Shown: one piece after another, positions 11,392-32,270 of the stretch | How positions within the stretch are numbered: position 1 is the stretch's first letter | How the letters are laid out: every line of letters begins with the position of its first letter | DNA from: Typha latifolia | Lineage: Eukaryota; Streptophyta; Magnoliopsida; Poales; Typhaceae | DNA: 64,000 nucleotides | NCBI GenBank assembly: GCA_019914945.1 | Contig: CM034099.1 | Coordinates: 6,820,001 to 6,884,000, forward strand | Direction of reading: 5' to 3' | Notes under the pieces: generated by a model | Seen by the model: the letters and a program-made list of their open reading frames with translations, nothing else | Databases searched by the model: none | Told to the model about the DNA's origin: nothing | Translations under genes and position numbers: made by a program

Positions 11392-14300
11392 ATGTTTCCA
11401 GATGAGCTAGTGCAACAGGTATTAGTTCTTGTTTCAGATTAATTTTCCTCTCGATTTGAGTTGATTAAATCCAAATCCGGACTGTTTTATAGTTCGACTT
11501 GGCATCTAAGCCCTTGATTTTGTTATTTTTCCTCTCAATTGTGGTAGCTAGGCATGCAGTTGTATGCGAAATCTTTGCTAGGGGTTGGAATAATCAATAA
11601 ATGAGCTGTCTTTGGTTCAAATGTGAGCCTTGACCTATTAATTCCATCTCTCCTGGCACAATTATATGATAAAAACACTTGAGCAACTCCAACATCTTGA
11701 TCGTATCTTATTAGAAATCTTCCCAATTTAACCTACTGTTACATTTTTTTTTGGTGGGGTATATTGATCTATATTTTATTGGTTCCTAATGTCTTTTATC
11801 TTTTTGTAACAGGCTTCTGGTGATAAAGTAAACATTGATATGGCTTTTTCACGTCCAAAAGAAAATGGACATCTTGCTCCAGTTACTGCCTCGAAATCAG
11901 AAAAGTCAAATTATGAACTTCTTCCTCAGACGCCTGTCAAGACAACAGATGATCATCTTGTTGAATTCTCAGAGACTTTGAGAAGTAAGAATATCACTTT
12001 AAGTTATTTCTAGCATGATTCATAGAGAACTGTTACAATTCTTTTAAAAACCTAATGAACATAACATATAGATATAACTATAAGGTGTTCGTGTATATAT
12101 ATAGAGAGAGAGAGATGGAGATGGAGACGGAGGTGGAGATGGAGATGGAGATAGAGATGGAGATAGAGAGAGAGGAGAGAGAGAGAGAGTTGAACTAGAA
12201 AATTTATGTTAAAACTTTGGGTGAAGTTTTGACACTTTTTTAGCCATTGATTTCACTTCAGGATTGTAAAAAAAAAAAATCTCAACAGGGAGATTGGAGA
12301 GAGATAAACTACTCACTTTATTTCACCTTGTGATAATTTTTTTTTTTCGCAAATATCAAGGCGCAGTTAGTGGTTGGAAAAGTGTTATATCTTTTTTACA
12401 AGATATAACATAAAGTTTGCACTCTGGCCCATATATAGAAATGCTCTTTATCTATCAAATCTCATAAATTTAGTTAACCATAGTCTGCAATTTCTTTTAT
12501 GCTTGGATTATGATGAAACACTGTTTGATGTTGAGTAATTTTAATCAGCTAGGAAAACAACCAAGCAAAGTCAATTGGAAGACTTGACTAAGTTCCCAGC
12601 TCTCTTGAATTTCAATATTTAAAGGATGTTTTTAGTTGTGTATGATTATATGTAGGAATTCAAGTTTTATAATGTACTTCTGAGTTTAGGTCATTGTTTT
12701 AGCTAAAATTAGATTTTCTTTGAGATAATTGAAATTCTACGAAGAAGCGTTTGAAATTTCCTTGCTGCATACTCTCTTTGGGAAGAACTTCTTGTATTCT
12801 GTATAACACTCTCTGTCTCTCTCTTTAATCAATCAAGAATTTTCTTTACGTGACTAATGTTATATGCCTTGTTTAGTTGTGGGCTAAAGTATAAATTTTC
12901 CGTTGCAATTGTTAGCTGTTGCGAAATCATTACGACGAGTCGCAGAAGCAAAAGCAGCTGCACAAGCAGAGGCAGCAGAATGGAAGCGTAAATACGAATT
13001 AGAGAGGGCACGCAGCCTCCAATATGAACATGAAGGTTTCCCATCTATCAGAAATTGCTTTTTACTCATCTTGGTTTACTCTTGACTCTTGAGTGTTGAC
13101 TTATATTGCATAGTGAGTCCAGAAAAAGGAAGTTATTATGTGCTAAATTGTTGTTAGGATGTTTCATGAACAAAACAAATATGTAAATTTTGTAGTTAAG
13201 CTGCATGGTGCAAGGAGTCCTATTGAAACCAAGAAATATAGGCCTGCCTGCCATCCACACCAGAATAGATAGAGTTTTCCGAAAAAACCTGCTAGTGGAG
13301 GAAGACCTCCTAGGGATAAGAGACATAGGGCTAAAGAGAGAGCCAAAAAAGGATCTTTCGTGTATAATCCTGCATAATCTCGAATGTTATCAGTTCCGGT
13401 ACATAGACCAAATAATACAATGCGAGCAAAAGTTCCTAGATTCATGGAGATATAGAACAGCAGTCTTCAAATTTTACATGGAAATCTGAAGTCATCTAGA
13501 TATTACTATAAGCTGCAAGTTAACCAACCTTCCTATGACAGTAACCTAAATGCGAAAAGTTCAGAAGTTGCCCTGAGTCCCACTACATTATGGCGCCTTG
13601 TCACATGGTTCTTACTTCTTACTTCTTATTTCTTACTTCTTACTTCTTACTTCTTACTTCTTTGTAGCAATGATAGATTGATGATGAAAATCATAGGCAT
13701 GTGAATATTATATATTATAGACCCTTGTCGGTGGATCTTAGTACAATTTGTTGTAAGAAATGAATATATACATAAAATGAATAAATTTAAAGTGATCGAC
13801 TAATTATTTCTTTTTAAAATCATTTGAAGAAATAAAATCTTACGAACTCCCTTTTTTCTATTGTTAAGGTGTTGAATTTTGTTGAGTGAGACCTTTATTC
13901 TTTATTTTATGCATATTTCATCCAATGATATGCGATCATTTTCTGAATTGTAGCCCTGCGATCCGAAGGCTGTCCTTGTTGTTCCAAAGATGAGAAGATG
14001 GAGAGCTCATCCGATAAAATTGCGGTGTGTTCTCGTGCTATGCAACAAACTGAATGTTGTGGAACTAGTGGAATTTGTTCGCATGAGATTCTCAGGGATG
14101 AAGTTGCAGGCTCCAATTCAAATTCAGTACGCAAAATGGTGGCAAGAAAGGTAAACACAATGTAGGCTTGTTTCTCCCACTATCTTCATCTGGTGAATGT
14201 CTTTAAATTCTTAACCTAAATGACCAACTTCAATAATTTCTCTTGATAACCCTATTACCACTAGAATTTGACCTAAGCGTCCATTTTCCTTTGCGAGTTT

Positions 14301-17300
14301 CCAGCAATTTCCATTGAATCTTGTTGATCTTGTCAAAATTCTCAATATTGAAATTGATCTGCTATTGTTTAATATTATAATTTGACATCATAAAATGTCC
14401 TTCTATTATATCCTAGACCCTTTATTTCTCCTTTTGAATGATTCAAAGTCCTTGTGTGCAAATGTTTGGATGATGATGATGCCCAAGATGGATGCATCCA
14501 CCAAAAAGTAGCAGTTCATGAAGATAGTGACCACAGGGAGTTACAAAGCCTAATAAATGTCATATAGCTTACTAGATGGGTCAAAAATACTAAAGCACAG
14601 TGCAGTTGTAAACCAATACCCATATATAATATTAGGCTGAGCTAATGGCTGTACATATGGTAGAGCTATTAAGTGTTTAAGAGCCTGAATTTAATCTGTT
14701 TGAGGCTAAGTACCTTCTTTTATATCAAATCCCCTGATATGTTGATTCATTTTCTTAAGCTATTGATATCTTCTAGTCAATCTCATAAAGTTTGCTTTTT
14801 TCCATGTTGTTGGCTGGTCATTCTATGTTGAGTTGACTTCTGTACTGATTTTCTTGCTGTTTCTTTCTGTAAATACAAACTTTACCCATTAGTAGCATAA
14901 GAAAGTTGGTTCTCTTTTATGTCACTGGGTCCTTCTGTCCACCAAAATTATCAGTGATTGCTGAAACTGTGATACAAGTATATAACATTCATGTGTATGT
15001 TATCTGAGACTTTCTATGAAGCTGCTAGTGCAAATTCTTAAGGGAATAAGAACAATTTGACAGATAGGCACACACCACACCAGATATACGAACTTAGGTT
15101 ATGTGAATAAGATCATTCAAACCTTTTATTTCTCTTGAGTAACTTATCTGATTTTTTTTTCCTTCTAAGTGGTCTGGTCTATAATTAGTGCAAGTTCCAA
15201 TAAGGTATCTCTTTTACACATTCCAGGCATCCTTTAAACTTTCATGGGGTTGCAATGGAGACAAAAGTGGCCAGCACAAGCATGAAGTTGTGTCCTTTGA
15301 GAAAGGAGATATAACAACTGCAGAGCGCAGCAGTAAGCAAGTAATTTGTCCCCTTTGATTATAAATTTGTAACAACCATGTTGCATTAAGAACTGCCTCT
15401 TCTTTTTAGGTTATGTCTATGAAATGCATCAGGACTCTAAACATTAGTACTTAATGCTTGCTTTATTTTCTCTTCCTTTGCTTAATTTAATCATATTATT
15501 TTCAGATTTTGCTGAAATGGGAATCCTCGCCGCAAACTGTTCTGATTGTGAATAAGCCAAATTCTACTACTGTTCTTGCACTCTGTGCTGAAATGGTCAG
15601 GTGTGCTTTCTAGAATTTTTTTTAGCAATTATCATCATACTCCAATTCTTCTGCTTTCCTTTGTTGATGTCCTTTTGTAACAGTTTCAGGACATCCTTCT
15701 ATCTATTGTAAAGAAATTCTATTTTGGCTAACTCAATTACACTATATCAGTTATCTATTTGTAATTTCTTTTATACTTCACAATGTCCTTATCATCTAGT
15801 TGGCTGTTATGTAGCTTCATTTTTATGTTCCACAGATGGCTGAAGAAGCAGAAGAATATAAATGTTTTCGTAGAGCCTCGGGTGAGGAATGAACTTCTTA
15901 CAGAGTCTTCTTACTTTGATTATGTCCAGACATGGGAAGATGGTAAGTGGGAAAATCTTAGATCTCGCATTTCTAGTAACTTAATACAAATGGGTGTCTT
16001 GGTGTCAATCTATATATAGTACAGAAATCATAGATTATAGAATCTGGAGTCATGAACACAGTTAGATCCTATGGAACCGAACGACTTTCCATGTCCATAT
16101 TCTATAATTTTGACTTAAAGTCAACCTTTTACTCATTTTATCATATTGTGAAGTCTATAGTGATATTTTGCAGAACAATTGGTGAGTTAACAGTTGTATC
16201 AAGGATCACAACATTGTTCTGTTCAAATCTTGTAAAAGTCTCCACTTAGTCGATCTTTTCTGCAAATCATGATATAATATTCTTTAACAGCTTTATTTTA
16301 AATCAGTATTTGGCTTGCATTATGTGCGCTCTGTGTTTAACTAATTCATACACAACAGATGAGGAAATAAAGCTCCTCCACACAAAGGTTGATCTTGTCA
16401 TAACTCTTGGTGGTGATGGAACAGTTCTATGGGTATGCAACTTGAAACCTTTTTGTATTCTAAATTTCTAAATTAGGAATAATGTTTTGATAGAACAATT
16501 TCTTTTCTTAAGTTCCTCATATTCAATCTTATTCTAGAACTTCCTGAAAGTAATATTCAAGGCATGAAATTATGCAAGTAAACTAAATATATTTGCTTCA
16601 TATTTTATTGATTAATTCATGTGCAATAGAGAATGGACTCCAGCACGTCAGGAGTGGATGACTTGTTAAGAGTATCAAATTCTTAGTTTGGAAAAGTTAA
16701 GAGGGCCGTATCCATATAGGTAGTATAGAAACCAAGTGCTAATTCGCTGACCTAAAACACCTTAAATCAAAGCTCAATGTAGAAGTCATGGAAATGCAAA
16801 AGAATTCCCGAATAAATGCGATAAATAGGAAAAAAATCTGAATAAATTAAAGGGCTGGCCTCTAATTTGAAAGTTGCCATCTTTCTTCTTTAAATACATT
16901 CTTTCATGGGTTTGCCTTTCCGTCATGCAGTCCTCAAATATGCTTGATTTATTGAAGCCCATTATTAGTGAAATTTATTACATAATTATCATTTTGAAAT
17001 TTAGCCTATATTGGAGTAAAAGCTTTTCAATTTTCTACATGCCTTCTCAATTGTAAGCTACTTTTTTGATAGACCCTTTGCTTAGCTTTCATCATGAATG
17101 TTGATAACTTGACATTAGTGAATAACTCATTATTGAGAGCATTCTGTAAGTTGAAAATTAGCAGATTCTCTTTAAGACTATTTAATATATCCTAAATTTC
17201 TAGATTCAGTAGGTAAACACAGAATTTGAGCATTTCTGCAAGTAGAACGCATGCATATCATCTTCTTCATAAGATGTGCTTGTTGCAACTATGGTATACA

Positions 17301-19213
17301 TACTGAAACAATCAATTTTACCCGGACCTCAATCATGCATATTCAAACTTCAGTTGTTGGACAGCTTGTATATTTTCTACCATTGATTTGCATTAATTAT
17401 TTTAAGATGCAAACCGCTATTTAGTTACTTTTCACGGAACTCTAGATCATGATAATGATATAATTTATTTATACAGGCAGCGTCATTGTTTAAAGGACCA
17501 GTTCCTCCTGTTGTTCCTTTCTCCCTTGGATCATTGGGCTTCATGACAGCTTTCCGTATCCTCTTATTATTATTATTTATTTCGGAACTATAACTGCACT
17601 GGTGTTTACCATCTGAACTTCAAATAGTATCTCTATGCTCAAGTGACTGATACTTTTGGCTATCATGTTTCTATACCAACTCCACACATTTTCCAAATTT
17701 TTCTATATGTTTTTGTTCCTTCTTTTCTTATTTACATATTCTGCTATACATGCCATGTAGCCTGTTGGGCTAGCACAAATACCAACTCAAAGATGCACTT
17801 TTCAATGTTATTCAGTTTGTCTAATGCGAACTCCCTTTTCTCTTATAATTGCTGAATGATAGCATAAGAAAACAGATAGAGAGTAAACATGTCGTTAAAT
17901 AATTAGACAGTAGAAATGACCCGGATTAAGAAGCATTCTTTACATCAGAACTCAAAAGAAATATGAAAACTGATTTGATATTTGTTTTTGTTATAATGGA
18001 TGATAATGGATGATTCTTGGGGTTTCATAAGTGAATCTTAGAGCAACTCATTAAGGCTTTTTTTCATGCTTTAATGGTTAGAAGCATTGCTGTTGAGCTT
18101 GATCTATCATATGTACATCAATATGTCACCAACCTTGAGGAATGTGAATCTTGAATATCAACAAATATTACTTTGGCATCATTATTCTTGCAGTGCTTGA
18201 CAAAAGTTTACCTTTTGGCACAAATATTTTGGAACTATATATCTGTTGTGTGGAGAATAAAGGAGGTGAACTTTGCATGTCTGTGCTATGATAGTGAAAA
18301 TTACTTTGTATGGAACGTAATGTTGCTTAGTCATAATTGCTTTATTTTTTTAATCTTTAACGTCTTCTAGATATTGAGCATTACCAAGATTGTTTGGATA
18401 CTATACTGAAAGGACCATTTAGCATCACATTGCGCCACCGACTACAGTGTCACGTGATCCGTGAGGCAGCTAAGGACGAATTGGAAACTGAGGAGCCAAT
18501 TTTGGTACTGAACGAGATTACAATTGATCGTGGAATATCATCATACCTCACTTATCTGGAGTGCTACTGTGACAGCTCTTTTGTCACATGTGTACAAGGG
18601 GACGGTTTGATACTATCAACAACATCCGGAAGCACAGCTTACTCGTTAGCAGCTGGAGGATCAATGGTTCATCCACAGGCATGCTTTTACCTTTCATCTT
18701 TTCCATCCTATTTTATGTTTAGGAGTTTCTCCTGGTAAAAAGGAAAATTCAGCACACTGGAAAAACGCTACCTAAATTTAGTTTTTCCCCCTTGATATCA
18801 TTCCAGGTTTTCTTTGTGATACTTATAGACATCCTACTTTGACATATCAAACTGCTTATACTTGATCTGCGGCTGTTTAATCTGTATGTGATATCAAACT
18901 GCAGGTTCCTGCAATACTCTTCACACCGATCTGCCCACATTCATTGTCATTCAGGCCTTTGATTTTACCAGAGTATGTGACTTTGCGAGTTCAAGTACCT
19001 TTCAACAGTAGAGGGCATGCATGGGCGTCTTTTGATGGCAAGGACCGGAAGCAGTTGTCAGCCGGCGATGCGCTTATCTGCAGTATGGCGCCTTGGCCAG
19101 TGCCCACAGCTTGTCAGGTGGACTCGACGACCGACTTCCTCCGCAGCATCCATGAGGGCCTTCATTGGAATCTGAGGAAGAGCCAATCATTTGATGGACC
19201 CCGGGATTCTTAG
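11392..19213 (+). CDS. NADK1: NAD kinase, cytosolic plant type (NADK1-like)
   Basis: Phosphorylates NAD(H) with ATP to make NADP(H). Exons: 11392-11418, 11813-11984, 12916-13035, 13954-14150, 15227-15340, 15506-15600, 15836-15942, 16359-16432, 17477-17555, 18371-18678, 18905-19213; phases agree and give 533 residues, close to the roughly 520-530 usual for plant NADK1. The N-terminal 240 residues are plant-specific, with an Ala/Glu/Arg-rich coiled-coil-like part near 70-105 and no clear transit peptide, which argues for the cytosol rather than the plastid NADK2. Catalytic core: GGDG at 294-297, LNEI with Asn376-Glu377, and [12 protein letters not shown] at about 414-425. The first exon codes only nine residues. 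Intron 3 holds a chloroplast ndhB fragment; intron 10 has a GC donor. Gene symbol is by family resemblance. Confidence 0.93.
12102..12192. repeat. GA-rich compound microsatellite in NADK intron 2
   Basis: GA units alternate with GGAGAT hexamers (AGATGG, AGATAG) over about 90 bases, then return to plain GA. A purine-only strand of this length could polymerise unevenly. Confidence 0.85.
13210..13461 (-). pseudogene. ndhB: Nuclear insertion of chloroplast ndhB (exon 2 fragment) inside NADK intron 3
   Basis: On the minus strand an uninterrupted frame reads [19 protein letters not shown], then [20 protein letters not shown], then [20 protein letters not shown] and [11 protein letters not shown]. 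This is plastid NDH subunit B near its C-terminal third (roughly residues 370-440 of 510). Both edges drop abruptly into unrelated intron sequence. From memory of the family, only a few residues differ (Arg for Cys, Cys for Arg, Tyr for His) and there is no stop, so the transfer looks fairly young. It is antisense to the NADK transcript, inside an intron, and has no promoter of its own, so it is a NUPT pseudogene rather than a gene. Confidence 0.93.
13609..13662. repeat. 7-bp minisatellite (CTTCTTA)n in NADK intron 3
   Basis: About 7.5 copies of a TTCTTAC heptamer, one copy with a T variant (TATTTC). It lies about 150 bp beyond the ndhB insert. Confidence 0.9.
18679..18904 (+). other. GC-AG intron (NADK intron 10)
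   Basis: Exon 10 must end ...CATCCACAG to keep [18 protein letters not shown], and the intron then begins GCATGC; no GT donor nearby keeps frame. The acceptor is ordinary (CTGCAG). The strong CAG before GC is what is usual for GC donors. Confidence 0.85.
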
Positions 19214-19359
19214 ACCGGCCATTGTATGAACTTATGATCAAAACGCAAGAACTCCCGGAACCAATAGCCTGGGCCTGATCCAATGAATTTTCGCTGTTAT
19301 TCAGTTGTACAAGTTTCGACTCCCTCACCACTTTTGTAGTAACCAGAAATTAATAACAG

Positions 19360-19382
19360 TAATAATAATAATAATAATAATA
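19360..19382. repeat. (TAA)n microsatellite
   Basis: Nearly eight TAA units about 150 bases after the NADK stop codon, probably in or just past its 3' UTR. Confidence 0.9.
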
Positions 19383-20600
19383 GATTTAATGCGTATGCAT
19401 TGGCAAAATCTCTGATGTAGAAGTTCTAAGCTTATTGGCTTCACAGAAGATAAACTGAATCTTGATAATGCTGAAACTAGCAACGATAGTTTGAGCATTC
19501 TCACTCAATGAGAAAAATGGTTGATATTCTTTTCGTGGCACTCGAGCAGGGCCATTTGCAAGGCAGCGACTTCCAAGTGAACAACAGAAGACATTACGAT
19601 AATGGCTGCCTGCCAAGAGAGGGACGCTAAAAGGAACGCGAATAATAAACCTGTTGATTGATAAAGCTACCACCACTCACTGGTTAAACTTAGACGCATT
19701 CAGATTCAAAAGTTTAATCTTGCTGTTGCTGTTGTTAAAAAAAAATTATACAAATAGGCTTCGGGACTTAAACCATAAAAATAATATAAAATATAAACTT
19801 CAAGGTAGGGGCAAGGGTGTCAAATGCACATCCCGGATAAATAATCAAACTAGTCCTCTTTTATATTTTATTTATCTAAATAGATTACTCGCCTAAATAA
19901 TTTTTAAATAAAAATGCAGAAAACTTTATTTTTATAAAACACTTTTTTTTTCAGCATTTTCTGAATAGAAAACACCAAAAGAGATCTAAAAATATAAATT
20001 TTTTTTAAAGTAAATATAGAGGAACTACGATCTTTTCTCACAATTCCGAGCACAGTTGGTTTTCGGAAATCACTGCGTCATTTCAACTTATATACTTCTC
20101 TATATTTGTAGAATATATTTTACATCATAAAATTACGATGTTATAAATTTTTTTATGTTTTTATCTTTATCTTTCTTATTTAGTGTTTTTAATAATAAAT
20201 GTGTTGAATCTTTTCAGCATTTTATATGTATCTATTTTTTCTAGTAAAATAGTAAATATTCGGCATTTTTTTCTTTCAATAAAAATACTAATCTGATCAG
20301 CATTTTATTTTGGGGCTAAATAAAATACTTAATATTTTAACGTTTTATTTAGAACTACAGTAAAATATATCCTATTGGTATTAAGTTTATGGTGTAAACT
20401 ATTTCTGTAAGAAAAATTGAAAACGGGTAGTAAAAAACTCGGTAAACATAGACAGTCATCGGTAGGATACTTCCGGAGTAGCGTTCTCGACCAATAGTTA
20501 AAACTTCTCAGTAGCCCCTTATCTCCTTCTCGGCCACTCCACTTCTTTCGTCGTCTTCCTCTACTTCTCTCTCTCTCCCCCTCTTGTCTTGATATACTCG

Positions 20601-20605
<5 letters not shown>

Positions 20606-20644
<39 letters not shown>
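20606..20644. repeat. (GA)n tract in NTRC 5' leader
   Basis: A 39-base pure GA tract ending 32 bases before the NTRC start codon, so almost certainly transcribed. GA tracts of this kind bind plant GAGA-binding BBR/BPC proteins; whether this one does is inference. Confidence 0.9.
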
Positions 20645-20647
<3 letters not shown>

Positions 20648-20676
20648 TTTACTTTGTGTTCTGAGGAGAAGCACAA

Positions 20677-29778
<9,102 letters not shown>

Positions 29779-30689
29779 GCCGAGCCACCCGGCTAGCTTG
29801 CGATTATACCTCTTGTTCATTCAAATCTACTTTGCTTCTTCAAGCTGCAATCCGATTGGTCAATTTTGTACCGAAGTTTTCGAACAGAGCATGTACATTT
29901 AGTTCTCTCAAAGGAAATGTTATATGCATCAATTTTAAGGTACCACCGCTTCATTCAGAAAATTGAATTGTAAATCACCCACTTCGCTGCAGGAATTGGT
30001 TATCCTGCACTTCTTTTGTACCAAAAAAATAAAAAATAAAAAAAATTCTGAAATCAAAATTATTCACTTTGCTAAGCAGAATTATCTGGCAATTGTGACA
30101 TGTCAAAATGCATTAGTATTGCAATAAGTTTTATGGTCAATGTACTTCTGTCAGTAAATTGATTGAGCTGATTCCTCCCTCCACTTTTCATTTATCTTAT
30201 GCTCAGCTCTGTGCATATCTGTTCTGTTTCAAAAGCAACCTGCATATAGAATATCAACACATGACGTTTCGATTTTAATATCTTTATTGGTTAACATGAC
30301 TCATGACTCATGAGTAGCATAAGCTTTTATTTTGTGTGTGTCATCTTTGCAAGTAGACAAGTACAATAAAAGAGTTGATGGCCAAGCTTGCTGAATGTAG
30401 CCTGGTCAACACTCTTTACTCTTCTTTCAGATTTATCATTTCACATCCTGCTTTATGTATCTATTGCCTGTCTGATTCATCCTGTTGTGTATTTTTGTTT
30501 TTTTTTTTCCTACTTTTTTTTAATTTGATCTTTTTCATTAAATCACCAAGTATATCCTATGCCACTTTTTATACTGTTATATTTGGTCAGTAAATTCCAG
30601 AGAAAAAAAATACTCCAAAAGATGATTTAATGAAAATAAAGGATTCATGAATTGAAATATGGCAAGATGCAAAGTAGAAAAATCCCTTC

Positions 30690-30775
30690 ATTTTTATATC
30701 TAATTAAGTTTATTTTGTAAAAATTTAAGACTAACTAATTAAATTCAGAGCTTAGTTTTACCAAACAAAGTCTAA
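30690..30775. repeat. Dispersed repeat related to the 9.8-10.7 kb repeat
   Basis: TATCTAATTAAGTTTA, then GACTAACTAATTAAATTCAG and GCTTAGTTT..CCAAA correspond to TTTAATCAAGTTTA at 10310 and AAACTAACTAATCAAATTAG at 10620, but without the 280-base LINE between them. It therefore resembles the empty site. Confidence 0.65.
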
Positions 30776-32104
30776 CTCTCCTAGCGGCTAACACAATGAA
30801 TGACCTCTATTATGCGCCATAGATTGTGCCAACCATCATTAAAGACTGTTGTGGCCTTCTCTCTAATCCCTTTCTTTCAAAATTTTTCTGTGTACCATTA
30901 TGCTGCAGATTAGCTTACAAATTCTATTCGCTTAATAGATTTTAGTTGTATTTGGAATGGGGCCTACCCATTTCAACATGTTCAAATGTTTAAATAAAAA
31001 AAATTTCTGGAGCGTATTGTATACTGTGCTAGTAATTAATAGAAAGGTTTTACTTTAAAAAAAAAAAAAACTCTCCAATCCTCTCGTGTCCGACGAGGAG
31101 AGCTCCGGGCCCACCTCGTGAGTTGGAACTCTGGCCATCCACGCGGCTGTGGGCCTCCACAAACAGCGATTCGCTTGTGTACAGGAGTTGGGACATGGAA
31201 GTTACGAATTAGCCCCTGGTCCACGATCCATCTAAAATCTTTCAAAGTTTTTTACCAAAATATTACTACAGTAAAAAAAAAACCATATTCTCCAAAATAT
31301 AACACTGTTTAAACTATTTTCTAAACTAGTATTAGAGTAAAATCGCTGTCTCATTAGTCATTTCTTCTATCTAAATCACTTTCAGAAGAAATTATTTTCT
31401 CTGAAAGTAATTTATATAGAAACAATAGTGAAACTTTTTTTATTATTTAAAATAATAATTTTTCTAATAGTTTTTTTTTCAGTATATTAAAAATAACTTA
31501 AAATTATTGCCTCAGACAACGAATTTTACTATAGTACTAGTTTAGGAAATAATTTGAAGCGTGATCTAGTTTGATATATATTTTATATTTTAATAATAAT
31601 TTGGTCAAAAACTCTAAATCTTCTTGCTAAATTTACTATTATTTAATATTTACTTGGAAAGAAAATTCTACAATGATACAAAGATTCGTGCCGGAAGTGA
31701 AGCAGCAACTCCAAATGATAGGCCGCCTGTTCCATAAAAAAAATTGGAAAGCTTTCATTTAGCACCCTACGTTTAAAAATAATAACTGTTGAATTATGAC
31801 TTAGTATTACGTTATATATATATATATATATTATTTTTTTCCTCTCATCAAGGATTGCATTTAGTATTCATATTATATGCTACGAAAGGAAGGACTACAA
31901 TTAACTTTTTGGCCATGTTTTTCTCATTTTATGAAAGGCAGGGGCAATTTTCAAATTATGATAGACTACATTAAATTCACTTAAACACGAGGTGCTATCT
32001 GTAAAATTCTCTTTTAAATAAATTATCTCGACATAACATAATTTACAGCGTAATTACTTATATTAAATGGCTCAAATGTAATATTTATGAACTCGGATCT
32101 TAGT

Positions 32105-32106
<2 letters not shown>

Positions 32107-32150
<44 letters not shown>
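32107..32150. repeat. (GA)n tract in villin 5' leader region
   Basis: About 22 GA units, followed by a second short GA run at 32160-32173. It lies just upstream of, or within, the first untranslated exon. Confidence 0.9.
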
Positions 32151-32153
<3 letters not shown>

Positions 32154-32270
32154 GTGAAGTGAGAGAGAGAGAAGGGCAATCATTCGCTTTAAGTATCGTG
32201 CATCTTCTGCCACCTTTATCGCGTTGTTTTCCCATTTCTTTCCCAATCTCCTCTACAGATCTCTTCGCAG

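Larger units (their letters stand above)
19214..20676. other. Region between NADK and NTRC: 3' UTR, AT-rich spacer, NTRC promoter and 5' UTR
   Basis: After the NADK stop come about 200 bases of probable 3' UTR and a TAA microsatellite (19360-19382). From 19740 to 20450 the sequence is AT-rich with no recognisable gene. From about 20500 it becomes CT-rich, then GA-rich, leading to the NTRC start. Confidence 0.6.

Noticed and set aside
13205..13489. Open frame of 94 codons on the + strand in NADK intron 3
   Set aside because: It is the antisense of the ndhB fragment; the minus strand carries the recognisable protein.
19386..19676. Minus-strand open frame of 96 codons after the NADK stop
   Set aside because: No recognisable domain, no splice partners, and it overlaps probable 3' UTR; likely chance.
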